Assembly: GCF_901538265.1 (NCBI RefSeq)
Contig: NZ_LR593886.1
Location: 5,229,738 to 5,293,737, forward strand
Source: Gemmata massiliana
GTDB lineage: Bacteria > Planctomycetota > Planctomycetia > Gemmatales > Gemmataceae
DNA: 64,000 bases
Direction: 5' to 3'
The stretch's first letter is position 1; each line of letters opens with the position of its first letter. Below the pieces are notes generated by a model. It ran no database searches. It had not been told where the DNA came from and was given only the letters and a program-made list of their open reading frames with translations. Below, in pieces: positions 47,879 to 57,399 of the stretch. A program made the position numbers and the translations under genes.

Positions 47879-48388
47879 TCACCACGTGGTCCTCGCGACC
47901 CAAGCGCCGACCCCGGCGGAAGTCGCTTGATTCTCGGGGGTATCGGGCATGGTCACGGTGGTCCCATCGGCGATCTGCACCCGCCGACCCTTCCAGAGCC
48001 ACCCTTGGGGCGCTTGGTCGTGCAACGTTCGGCCGGTCGGTCGGGTTAGTTGCGTGAGCACTCCTTCGGGCAGTCGAGCCCGCGCCTTGCAGTACCCTCC
48101 GGTTCCCGGTCCACAGGATTCGCGGCCCTGGGCGACGAGCCAGGCCATGACCCGCGCGACGGCCAAACGACAGCACCCGACCGGGCAGATGACCTGCGTC
48201 AGTAAAGCCCAGAGCGCGACCGTCGGTGTGAACACGTCGGCTCTCCATCCGCCCCCGTGATCCCGGATGGCCTCTTCGATGCGTTGGGCCGGGAACACAT
48301 CGGCGAAGGGCAACCCGTCGCATTGCGCGAATCGGGTCCGCAGCGCCCGCACCTGGCGTCGGGTATCGGAGCGGGTAGGATGAGACAT
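47879..48388 (-). pseudogene. IS4-family transposase, N-terminal fragment
   Basis: From ATG 48388: FADVFPAQRIEEAIRDHGGG, TPTVALWALLTQVICPVGCC, GTGGYCKARARLPEGVLTQL and the first catalytic Asp in RVQIADGTTVTMPDTPENQA. Homology ends near 47890, beside the ISAs1 right repeat. The remaining catalytic residues would lie in the part lost between here and the fragment at 45 kb. Confidence 0.85.
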
Positions 48389-48481
48389 GGCGAGGCTTTC
48401 GGGCCGAGGTCGTGGAGGTCGTAACCACATCCTCGTAACCCGGAAGACTCGCGACTATCTCGTTACCGCAAAACAACTTCC

Positions 48482-48990
48482 AACTTCAGGAAGTGCCATT
48501 CGTGTTTATCCGATAAAGTCGTGCGAGCAATTCTGACGGCCTCCTCAAAGGCACTTAGCGCGTCGCCATAGCGTTTGGGAAAAAGTACACCTACCCTGGG
48601 ATGTTTCTCAGTCCATCAATATAGATAAGATGCTGTCCGATCGACGATTTAAATATCACAAACGCGGCATCAAATTCGGGCTCGTCATCTTCGAAACGTT
48701 TTGCCTTGATGTATACGCTACCAAGATTTACATGGCTTCGCCCGATGTAATGGTGGTTCTTGCGCAGAATTCCCTTTTTGGCAAGGCCCGACCGGATCTC
48801 GAGTGCTCGCTTGTGGTACCCGATTGCCGAGCTCAAGTCGTCCTGGGAGTCGAGGATACCGGCCCGCTTGTCGTACATCATCCCGAGGTTGTTGAGCACA
48901 TCGGCGTGGTAAAGCGGGCTGATCCCTTTGAGAATTGTTTCGGCGTCTCGGTAGTGAACCAGTGCCGTGTCGAAATCGTTGAATACAGTG
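48482..48990 (-). pseudogene. tetratricopeptide-repeat protein remnant
   Basis: Across two frames: FDTALVHYRDAETILKGISP, ADVLNNLGMMYDKRAGILDS, AIGYHKRALEIRSGLAKKGI, HVNLGSVYIKAKRFED, then after a stop RYGDALSAFEEAVRIARTTL. These are TPR units with the W/L-G-Y-A pattern. Stops and frame breaks show decay. The IS4 block lies at its 3' end. Confidence 0.6.
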
Positions 48991-49019
48991 ATCTATCGTT
49001 TCCGTGATTCTCCAAGGCT

Positions 49020-49118
49020 CAGGCCGCGAGGTCGAGCAGGCGTTCGGTGAGGTCGTGGATTTTCGCGCTGTCGGTCCCGGCCGGCAAAACTATCTCAATG
49101 TCGGGGCCTGTAATTTCT
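49020..49118 (-). pseudogene. 3' end of an unidentified gene
   Basis: The minus strand reads SRQEITGPDIEIVLPAGTDS then AKIHDLTERLLDLAA and a stop at 49020-49022. The protein-like pattern is cut at the IS1595 insertion. It could be the C-terminus of a TPR-associated or effector-type protein; not identifiable from 30 residues. Confidence 0.4.
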
Positions 49119-49119
49119 T

Positions 49120-50159
49120 GGCGGCTCATGAGGCATCAGGGGTGAATCGGGTGTTTTCAGGTCGTAGGAGCGGTTATCCTTTCTGGCCGTGCGCCCTTCT
49201 TTCTTGGAGTGTCCAGGGATGGGCTTCCCGATCCGGGAGTTGATGGACCGCGACGCGTGCTACCAGTTCCTGGTCGCCACGCTGCACCCCGAGGGATTGC
49301 ATTGCCCCGGGTGCCGGCGATGCGTTGTCCGTTCACGACCGCCATCGCGCGCCCGTGTTCGACTACCGGTGCCGCCACAGCGGGGCCGTGTTTAACGCGT
49401 ACACGGGCACCGCGCTCCAGAAGACGCACCGCTCGCCCGTCCAGTTGGTGTTGATCCTGCGGGGCATCTGCCAGGGCACACCAACCGCACAACTGGCTCG
49501 CGAACTCGGATGTGATCGCAAGCACCGGCTCACACTCCGGCACCGACTTCAGGGCTTGGCTTTGCAAGCCGCGGAGCACATGGGTCCGGTGCCCGGTTCG
49601 ACAACCGAGGCCGATGAAATGTTCCAGAACGCGGGGGAAAAAAGGCATTCGCCACCCGGACCCCGATGACCCGCCTCGGCGACGGGCCAACAAGCAACGG
49701 GGCCACGGGAACTTCGACAACGATCGCCCGCCGGTGGTCGGAGTCGTCGGCCGGGAAAGTGGCACGGTTGCCCTCGCGCTCGTGGGTCGAACGGATCAGG
49801 AGACGCGTACCTCATTCGTCTGCTCGTCGACCGTCGAGGAGGCGATGGTGTACACCGACGAATGGAAGGGGTACGCCCGGTTGGCGCAGAACAATCGCGG
49901 TCATGCGACGGTGAACCACGCGCCCGGTCAGCGGGAGTGGGCCCGAGATGACGACGGGGACGGGATCCGCGAAGTGCATGACAACACCCTGGAAGGATTG
50001 TGGGCCGCGTTGCGAACGTTCCTGCGCCCGTTCCGAGGGATTAGCAAGCACTACCTCGACCAATACGTCGCCATCTTTCAGTGGGCCCACAACCTCAAAG
50101 ACGCGATACCCGACACGCTGAGAATTATGCTCCGCCTCACCCCTGACGCCTCATGAGCC
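49120..50159 (+). mobile_element. IS1595-family insertion sequence with 8-bp target duplication
   Basis: Terminal repeats GGCTCATGAGGC... at 49123-49145 and 50137-50159 match at 22 of 23 positions; the left end carries an extra GGC. AATTTCTT flanks both sides (49112-49119 and 50160-50167), the 8-bp duplication expected for IS1595. The insertion lies at the edge of the IS256 copy and cuts the gene fragment at 49.0-49.1 kb. Confidence 0.88.
49219..50156 (+). pseudogene. IS1595-family transposase, several frameshifts
   Basis: Pieces in order: FPIRELMDRDACYQFLVATL with CPGCRR (zinc ribbon), FDYRCRHSGAVFNAYTGTAL, LVLILRGICQGTPTAQLARE, EADEMFQNAGE with the first acidic residue, RPPVVGVVGRESGTVAL, VEEAMVYTDEWKGYARLAQN (second Asp), and VHDNTLEGLWAALRTFLRPF (final Glu). 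Frame changes fall near 49320, 49640 and 49830. The element ends are perfect, so the insertion is recent relative to this damage, or the damage is a sequence artefact. Confidence 0.85.
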
Positions 50160-50167
50160 AATTTCTT

Positions 50168-51101
50168 TTGTGTCAGGTCGGCAGGTCCGTCGTTTGCGGG
50201 TCAGGTTGCGTGCGGCGGCGGAAGGCGTCCCTCGAACACGATGGCGAAGTGGTTGAGCGCCGCCTTCCGCCCCACGGTGGGCACGGTCCACGTCTTCGAC
50301 GCCTCGTGGATCGCTAGGTACACCAACTTCCGCGCGCGCCCCGCGTTCGGGTACGGCTTCCGGTTCCGCGTGAACGTCCGGATCACGCGGTTCACCGACT
50401 CGATCGCGTTGGTCGTGTAGATCGCCTTGCGGATCGCCCCCGGGAACTCGAACCGCGTGACGATGTCGCTCCACTTCGCGCCACTGGCGCCCGAGCGTTG
50501 GGTACTTCCCGTCCCACTTCGCACCGAACGCCTTGAGCGCCTCTTCGGCCTCCAGCACCGTCGCCGACGGGGCGATCGTCTTCAGGTCCGCCGCAACGTC
50601 ACGGCCGTCGGTCTCGGTCGTGTACTTCCGCGCCGCGCGCACCAGATGCACGATGCACCGTTGCACCTTGCGCCCTCGGTCTCGCTCCGCCACAAGCTCC
50701 CTGGGCGATCGACGGGGGCTCGAACGTGCCGTTGCGGTCGCGCGGGGTCTTGAGGGTGAACGCGCCCATATCGCGGCCCACGGTCTTCTTGGAATGTCCG
50801 TTGTGACGGTTCTTGGGCGCGGTCGAGGGCGCGCCGGTCGACGGGCCGCTCGGTGCGGGCGCGTGACTTGGTTCCGTAGCCCCGCGCCCGTGGAGGTGGA
50901 CGTCCATCTCGGTGTTGAGCATGCGTTCCAGGGCGGTCTTCATCATGGCCCGCATCAGCCCGTTGAGGTCGTCGAGTGTGGTCACCGCGCGGCCCGTTCG
51001 TTGGCGAACTTCTTGGCTTGGCCCTTGAGAATTACATCCATTGCCGCAATCTCCGTAAGGGAAGAAGGATGGGGAATAACCATCCCGCCTCCCTGACACA
51101 A
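50168..51101 (-). mobile_element. IS256-family element with internal deletion
   Basis: TTGTGTCAGG (50168-50177) and its complement CCTGACACAA (51092-51101) are inverted near the two ends and enclose a shortened transposase gene. The outermost bases of each end may extend slightly further. The element abuts the C-terminus of the anti-sigma gene on one side and IS1595 on the other. Confidence 0.65.
50201..51041 (-). pseudogene. IS256-family (mutator) transposase lacking its catalytic core
   Basis: N-terminal part from ATG 51041: DVILKGQAKKFANERA, LDDLNGLMRAMMKTALERML, TEMDVHLHGRG, NGHSKKTVGRDMGAFTLKTP RDRNGTFEP. It then jumps to KVQRCIVHLVRAARKY and FPGAIRKAIYTTNAIESVNR, VIRTFTRNRKPYPN. The segment with the first two catalytic Asp residues is gone and there are further frame breaks. 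It cannot transpose unaided. Confidence 0.85.
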
Positions 51102-51104
51102 GAT

Positions 51105-53522
51105 TCAGCACAAGCCCGAGAACCGGCGCACGAGCCGGTACCCGCCGACCCCGATGAGCGCCCACGGGAGTACCACGCACAGCCCGAACACTACCCACGT
51201 CACCGAGGTGAGGAGCACCGACGCGCTGATCGACAGCCCCTCGCGCACCTTGGGCCACACCCCGGTGCCGTCCGGGACGATCGCCTCCGCGTTCGTGAGC
51301 GTCACGTGGAGCCGGGCCGTCGCGAACCGGCCCTCGGTCGCCTGCGGGTCGCGGACCGACTGCGAGGCCCGCACCGTGCCCGCGCCCTTGAGGCGCTCCA
51401 CGAGCCCGGGGGGCCGCCGCCAACGGGACCTCGAATACGAGCCGCGCCGTCGCCCGCCCCTGCGCGTCCCGGTCGAGTTTCGCGTCCACCGGCCGCCCCT
51501 TCGCTTCGGCCACCTGGGCCTCGAGCACCGCGGCCGCACCGTCCACGTCCGCGACCTCGACGGACAACGTCGCCGTCTCCGGGGCGCGAGCCGGCCGGCC
51601 GGTGCCAGCGCCACCCGGTACAGTACCTTCGCGTCGGTCACGCTGTCGCTCTCGGGGACCCGTGCCACCTGCCGCGAGACCACGTCCCCCGCGGCCCCGA
51701 GAGCCGCCCGCACAACCCCTTCGTCCGCACGCCGCACCTCGAAGTCGAACTGGGCCGTGATGTTCTGCCGGTCCTGCTCGTTGAGTTGCGCGCCCAGGAC
51801 CCGACCGGTCGTCTTGGCCACCGCGTCCCGCAGGGCCTGGTAGGCGCTCGGGACGTCGGTCGCGGCCAGTTGCAGCGTGGCCGTCTCCCGGGGCGCCACG
51901 TTGGCGAGGTTGTACAGCTGGACCAGGAACAGCGTGTCGCCGCGCTTCGACTTGGCGTCGCTCGGGAGCGTCCCCCCCTCGGTCTGGACCGTGCGGTCGA
52001 TCTCGAGCCGCGCGACCCGGCCCAGCGCCCGGAGCCGGTCCCGGACCGGCCCCCCCGGCCTCGGCCGCGACCTCGAAATGGAACGTGGCGTTGAACTGCC
52101 CGACCGCGAGCTGTTTGAGCTCGGATTTGGTGATCCGCCCCTTGGTCTCGAGGACCGCGCCGAGCACTTGCTGGTACGCCTTGTCCACGTCCTCGACCTC
52201 GACCCCGGCCTGCACGCGCTCGCGCTCGGTGACCACCGCCGCGGCCCGGAGCTCCTTCTCGGCCAGGGTGACGGTCAGGGTGCTGAGCGCGGCCCGGTTC
52301 GCGTAGTACCGGAGCTCGCCCTCGAACTCCTCGACCTTGGCGCGCCACACCCGAGCTCGCGCTCGGCCTCGAGGAGCTGCTTGATCTCCCCCTTGCCCTC
52401 CTTAATGATCTGGAGCAGGCGCTGTTCCATCGTGCGCGCCCCCCGGAGCCGGCTCTCGGTGTCCGTGTACGCCTTCGTCACGTCCTGACTCGTGAGCCGC
52501 ACGCCCTTCAGTTCGCCCCCTTGCCCAGCTCGCGGCGCAAGTCGAGCATGAGCCCATCGAGGTGCTCCGCGGGGACCCGCATGGTGACCGCGCCGCGCAC
52601 CTTGCCGTTGGACAACTTGTCGCTGTTGACGGTGCCCACGAACGCCCCTTTGAGGCCCGACACGAGTTTGGTGACCGTTGCGGCCGCGGCGTCGAACGAC
52701 TCGACCTCGAACTCGATGTCCCCGGACCGAATTACGATCCGGCGCACCGGTTCGGGGGCCGGGTCCGGATCCTTTTGGGACCCGGTCGGGGAACCGGGGC
52801 ACCACCCGGGCCCGGCGGAACGCCGGGGGCTGGGGCCGGCTCGCCGCCCGGGGGTTGCGATCCCGGGCCCACGGGGTCCGGTTTGGGCGCTTCGCCCCCA
52901 ACCGCGGGACGAAACGCGGTCGGATCGAATGTCTGGCCGGTGGGAGCTTTCAGGTACGAGCCGGTTGCGGACTTGCCACCTGTCGTGTTCCCGTGGAGGC
53001 TCCAGTCCCGGGGACCATTGTGCTTGCCACCGCTCAGCCGAATGCCGTCCACCGGATCAATATCATCCGCGGAACGGCTTGGTCTCCTTGCCGGCCTCAA
53101 CTCGGTCTTGGATTCGTGGGGCTTCCTTCGCGACCTCGGGCCCGGCGGGTGCCGCATCGCGTCGGACCGACCCGAGCCCTTTACCGGTCACGAGCGCCTC
53201 GGCGACCGCACCGACGCCCGAGCGCCAGAGCCGAGGCCGCGGCGAGCGCGCACCGCTTCGCGGTCGGCCCGAGCCCCGGGCGCCGGAGTACCGCGTCCCG
53301 GAGCCGGGCAACGGCACGGTCCTCAAGCCCCGGCCCGGCGCCCGCGCCCGCGAACAAGTTGCTCAGGGCCCGATCGAGTCGACGGGCCTCGGTCAGAGCG
53401 GCCCCGCACGCGGGACAGTCGCGGGCGTGCGCTTCGAGGCGCTCGATCTCGCGCGGGTCGAGCCCGCCCGCGATGTGCGCGGCGATGTGCTCCTGGGCCC
53501 AGATGTGATCGGACATAGCCAC
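51105..53522 (-). pseudogene. anti-sigma factor with zf-HC2 and DUF4349 domains, many frameshifts
   Basis: From 53522: WAQEHIAAHIAGGLDPREIE and ARDCPACGAALTEARRLDRA, the zf-HC2 anti-sigma fold (His, CxxC). A Pro-rich linker follows, then DUF4349: RRIVIRSGDIEFEVESFDAA, VRGAVTMRVPAEHLDGLMLD, VTKAYTDTESRLRGARTMEQ, and a coiled coil VEEFEGELRYYANRAAL. The last segment is a membrane helix, TWVVFGLCVVLPWALIGVGG. At least eight frame changes fall mostly in G/C runs (for example C7 near 52050, G6 near 51415) without loss of residue-level conservation. It would hold the adjacent sigma factor at the membrane. Confidence 0.82.
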
Positions 53523-53561
53523 CTCCCCGTTCGTTGCGTGGTGCCGGACGTGCGGCCCCGC

Positions 53562-54149
53562 CTAGCGGCACTCGAACTCGGCCGCGAAATCGAGCGGGAG
53601 GCGCTCCCGGAGCTCCTTCAGCCCGCGGAACAGCCGCCCCCGCAGGGACCCGTTGGTCAACCCCAGCTGCTCACCGATCTGGTCGTACCCGGCCCCGGTG
53701 ATGTACCGGAGCGTGAGCGGCAGCCGGTACTCCTCGGGCAGCAACCGGAGCACCGCGAGAACCCGCTGGCGCAGTTCCGCGCGCTCGGCGGCCGCGCCCG
53801 GTTCCGGTTCGCGCGAGGGCACGTGCCCCAGGTGCGCTCCGACCGGTTGGGGGCCGCGCTTGAGTCGGCCCGACTGTCGCGCGTCGTCGAACAGGACGTT
53901 GTGAGCGATCGCCAGGAGCCACGGGCGGAACCCGGCCGGGTCTCCGAGCCGGTGGACCGCCCGGAACGCGCGCAGGTACGTCTCCTGGACCAGGTCCTCG
54001 GCCCGATCAGCGCGCCCGGTGTCGAGGTACAGGCGCGCGTACACGAGCCGGGACATCCGGCGCACGAGTTCCTCGAATGCGGCACGGTCCCCGGTCCGTG
54101 CCCGCGCGACCAGGGCGGTATCGGCCTCGCTCGTACGTCCTCCGCCCAT
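53562..54149 (-). CDS. ECF-type RNA polymerase sigma factor
   Basis: 195 residues. Region 2: GDRAAFEELVRRMSRLVYAR, DLVQETYLRAFRAVHRLGDP and FRPWLLAIAHNVLFDDARQS. Region 4: LLPEEYRLPLTLRYITGAGY, DQIGEQLGLTNGSLRGRLFR GLKELR. It is the normal ECF length. The anti-sigma gene starts 39 bases downstream on the same strand, so both are one transcript and form a regulatory pair. The sigma frame is intact although the partner frame is broken. Confidence 0.92.
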   Translation of the reverse strand: MGGGRTSEADTALVARARTGDRAAFEELVRRMSRLVYARLYLDTGRADRAEDLVQETYLRAFRAVHRLGDPAGFRPWLLAIAHNVLFDDARQSGRLKRGPQPVGAHLGHVPSREPEPGAAAERAELRQRVLAVLRLLPEEYRLPLTLRYITGAGYDQIGEQLGLTNGSLRGRLFRGLKELRERLPLDFAAEFECR

Positions 54150-54442
54150 TAAGATGACGTTCGCGCCCGCGGCGCAAGCAAATCGGGCGGGTGTGCCGTG
54201 CCCGGCGGCTCATGCTGCCTCAAAAGCCTTGAGTAGTAACAGTTTGCGCGTATCGACTCGATTTAGCCCTGTGGTCGGTTTACCCGTGAATCGAGCGGGA
54301 CCGGGCGCCGGGAAGCTGCGGCCCGAAATGAGTACCATGTCGGGCCGCTCGACCCATTCCGCGCGGACACTTCGTTTCCGCGCGGGGTAGTTCCTTGGTT
54401 AGAGGGCCGCGCCGCAACGCGGGCTCTCACCGAGGAGCGCGC

Positions 54443-54667
54443 ATGATCCCGTCCGTCCTGCCCCACTCGATCGATCCCGCCGACGGCACACCCGAGGAGC
54501 GCGCCCGGACCGTGGCCGCGCTCCTCGCCGCGGGCCTGTTGCGCCTCCGCGGGGCGAGCATGTGCCTCGGAACCGCATCCACTCCAGAGCCCCAAGAGCT
54601 TTCGGAATCACTCCCGAATGAGCTTGCGCTCTCGAAACAGAAGAGCGCCACTGTGTCCGCCGGTTAA
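54443..54667 (+). CDS. small hypothetical protein (74 aa)
   Basis: ATG 54443 follows GAGGAGCGCGC. PSVLPHSIDPADGTPEERAR and TVAALLAAGLLRLRG form a helical N-terminal half; the C-terminal half is Ser/Glu-rich. It opens the plus-strand module and has the look of lineage-specific phage or plasmid leader proteins. No function assigned. Confidence 0.55.
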   Translation: MIPSVLPHSIDPADGTPEERARTVAALLAAGLLRLRGASMCLGTASTPEPQELSESLPNELALSKQKSATVSAG

Positions 54668-54713
54668 CGGGGCCGGCACCCGAGATTTCGAACCCTTTTC
54701 ACGGGAGCAGCAC

Positions 54714-55045
54714 ATGGCAACGAACGTCGCGCGCGAGATCGCGGCGCTGGCCCGGATGACCGCTTCGAACCTGCGCGCCCGGTGCACCGAGGTGTTCGGG
54801 GAGCCGACCCGCACCGGGAACCGCACGTGGCTCGTGCGCCGCATCGCGTGGCGCCTCCAGGCACTCGCCGAGGGCGACCTCTCGGAGGGAGCGCGGGCCG
54901 CGGAATTGGCCCGAGACGCGGACCTGCGCGTGATCCCGCCCGGGGCCGGGCCGAGACCGCGAGCTTGCGCGTGGTTGCGCCCGAGACCGGGTTCGTGAGC
55001 GACGACCGGCTCCCGCCACCGGGCAGCGTCATCACTCGCGTGTAC
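54714..55045 (+). pseudogene. DUF2924 protein, frameshifted and 3'-truncated
   Basis: ATG 54714 after GGGAG. ATNVAREIAALARMTASNLR, EVFGEPTRTGNRTWLVRRIA and WRLQALAEGDLSE are the DUF2924 core. A frame change near 54950 gives VSDDRLPPPGSVITRVYKG, also DUF2924. The usual continuation after YKG is replaced by the next gene. DUF2924 proteins accompany recombinases in mobile elements; activity unknown. Confidence 0.75.
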
Positions 55046-55819
55046 AAGGGCACCACCGCCTCACGTGGTGGCGCAAGCGCCGGGACCTGCCCCCGGGCGC
55101 GTTCGACGGCTCGCGAGGTCCTCGACCGGTTCGCGCGCGAGCTCTCGGCGCTGCTCGCCGAGGGGCGCGGGCGCAACTGCACGGTCGAGCACATGATCCG
55201 TAAGGGCACCGAGTACGTGTTCGCGCACCCCGACGACTTCGCCCAGAACGTGACCGCCCACACCCGAGACGGCGAACTCGTCCCCCGGACGTTCCGGCAC
55301 ACGTTCCCGATCATCTTTGCGTTCCACCCGGGCGAGGGCGCGCTTGAGCTGTACGCCAAGCTCTCGACCCGGATCAAGCTCCGCGCCGAGGTCCTGTTCG
55401 CCCGCACCGTGCTGGGGGCCGAACTCGGCGAGTGGCGCCCCGACCCGACCTACGAACCGAACGTGCTCAAGGACCAGCCCCTCCCACTCGATACCGATCC
55501 CGAGGATCACGTTTCGGTGTCGGTCCGGCGCCTGCGCTTGGTGCTGGCGAACAGAGACCGGGAGATCACCCTCACCGGGGACCCCGAGGTCTCCAACGAC
55601 GCATGCCACATACTCGTGGAGGTCCTGGACCGGGAGCGCGTGCCCGCGTCGTCGATCAACATTATCCTGGCCACGTTCTGCTTCGAGTTCCACGCGGTCG
55701 GGCGCCGGCGCGCGGGCGCGGTCACGTTCGATGTCGCGTTCCCGAACAGCTGCGAACTCCGGAACCAGCGCCCGGACCGGGTCGCGATCATCACGAAGTA
55801 CCTGACCCGTTGGGGATCC
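55046..55819 (+). pseudogene. hypothetical protein, frameshifted
   Basis: In one frame WWRKRRDLPPGAFDGS, then, after a one-base change near 55115, EVLDRFARELSALLAEGRGR, VEHMIRKGTEYVFAHPDDFA, LVLANRDREITLTGDPEVSN and a Cys-containing C-terminal part to TKYLTRWG. Well-formed protein sequence without a known domain; no membrane segment. Position suggests a helper of the element's replication or regulation. Confidence 0.5.
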
Positions 55820-56711
55820 ATGTCAACCGACCCGCTCGCCCCGATCTGGCACAGGCTGAATAGTGAGCCCCCGGTGTTCCTGGGCGAGCGGGCGGACCGG
55901 GAGATCGTCGGGATCCGGGACCGCCTCACCGCCCTCGGGTTGTTGAGCGAGATCAGCCCGTCCAACAGCGCTGTGCGAGTGCGGGGCCGGGTACGCCAAC
56001 CGGGTGCTCCCGGTGGCGCTCGGGTCCGCGGGGCCGGTCCGCCCGCGCGGCACCGGATGAGCGGGCGGACCGGTCCCCGTCGACCCGGAGCACCTGCGCC
56101 GGTGGGCCGTCAACGTCCCGAACCTCCTGACGACCGTGTTCGCCGCGACGTGGGGCGGGCGCGCGCGAGGTGTACTTCGTGCGGTGTGTGCACCGCGACA
56201 ACCGGGCGGCCGTCTTCGGAGCGTTGAGCCAGTACCCCAAGGCGGCGCTCTTGTTCCCAAGCGAGGTGGCGCTCGACGGGTGGGGCCGGAGCACCCCCAA
56301 CCCGGGTGCGGCGCTCGAGCGCCGTGTCGAAGCCGTTCCCGGCCGGGGTCACCTTCGACACGGCGCTCGTCGAAACGCGCATCGCCGAAGCCGATCCCGC
56401 GTACCCGCGCGCCCCCAGGGTCCCGAGAAAGCGCAGCTCGCGGGCCGCTAAAATCGAACTCCTGTCGGAAGAACTGATCCGCCACCTCCGCGACGCCAAA
56501 GCCTAGGCACTGGCGATGCTCAACCTGGACCTGACACCGACCCTGTTGCCCCGCCCGACGCAACAAGAGCTCGCGGCCCGGTGCGGGCTCACGGAAACTG
56601 ACGTGAGCCGGTGCCTCAAGGACGCGGGCCCGGGCGCTCAAAATCTACTGGGGGCTGGCCCTGGATCTGGACCGGGTCATGGGTGGAGGCCCGCTCGCGA
56701 CCGGTTCCTAA
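55820..56711 (+). pseudogene. Cys-rich HTH protein, frameshifted
   Basis: From ATG 55820: STDPLAPIWHRLNSEPPVFL, DREIVGIRDRLTALGLLSEI. A frame change near 55970 gives CECGAGYANRVLPVALGSAG, then PVDPEHLRRWAVNVPNLLTT and AAVFGALSQYPKAALLFPSE. The end, in two frames, reads KIELLSEELIRHLRDAKA and TQQELAARCGLTETDVSRCL, a sigma-4-like HTH, and stops at 56711. Probably a zinc-binding DNA-binding protein; family not named. Confidence 0.5.
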
Positions 56712-56887
56712 TCGCAGTTGCGCGGCCCGCATTTTGGTGCAACTGCAACCCGCTACTCGATCGGATCTATCTGCCGGCGGTGCAAACACTTGGGTCGCGC
56801 CGCCGATTTTCGTTTGTGGTTTCGTACAACTCCCCGGGGACCATACGCCGCGTACAGGATGCGGCGGGTCCGATCCACGGACACATT

Positions 56888-57350
56888 GTGCGTCCCATTC
56901 CCCAGCCCCCGCACCAGCATTCCCTCGACGACGCCACGCGCGCCCTGATTCGAGCCAAGGTCCGACAGCTCGCGCACCGGTTCCGGCTCCCGCCCACCGA
57001 CGTACCGGACTTGGAGCAGGATCTCGCGCTGCACGTGTGGTCCCGACTGGACCACTTCGACCCGGACCGCCAGCCGGACCACGGGGCGTTCATCCGCATG
57101 CTCGTGGGGCACGCCGCGGCCACCGCGTTCCGTACCCGCGTGCGCCGCACTCGGCACGCGCCCCGGTCCCTCGACGCGCTGCTCCGGGCCGCACCAGGCT
57201 CGAGCGAACCGACGGACCCAGGTCCGGCCCCGGAGCCGAGCACGCGACGTCCAGGGACAGCGCGGCCGTGCTGGCCACCCTGCCCCGCCCGCTCCGGCGC
57301 GTGGCCGAGGCCCTCAAGACCCGGTCCGTGGCCGCCGCGGCGCACGCCAC
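56888..57350 (+). pseudogene. sigma-70-like protein, frameshifted
   Basis: From a GTG near 56888: LDDATRALIRAKVRQLAHRF, DVPDLEQDLALHVWSRLDHF, FIRMLVGHAAATAFRTRVRR match sigma region 2 (core-binding helices and the inter-helix loop). After a frame change near 57250, DSAAVLATLPRPLRRVAEAL and KTRSVAAAA resemble region 4. The end of the gene is unclear because the frame runs into the DUF3987 gene. Could be an element-encoded sigma or a structural relative without sigma activity. Confidence 0.5.
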
Positions 57351-57399
57351 CGCCGGCACCGGCCCGTCCGGCGGAAAACCGGGTCTGGGCGCTCGGTCA

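Larger units (their letters stand above)
44907..48502. mobile_element. nested IS block: IS4-type element split by other insertion sequences
   Basis: A 14-bp perfect inverted repeat (CGAATGGCACTTCC at 44907-44920 and its complement at 48489-48502) encloses the block. Inside, the C-terminal part of an IS4 transposase (44920-45190) and its N-terminal part (47879-48388) lie on the minus strand in the correct order but 2.7 kb apart. Between them, all on the plus strand, are IS66, ISAzo13 and ISAs1 sequences. The simplest history is sequential insertion into the IS4 copy. No target duplication is visible at the outer ends. Confidence 0.55.

Noticed and set aside
50599-52350. A 583-residue fusion of DUF4349 and IS256 sequences
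   Set aside because: The reading alternates between coding and non-coding phases; it is a chance run-through of two broken genes.
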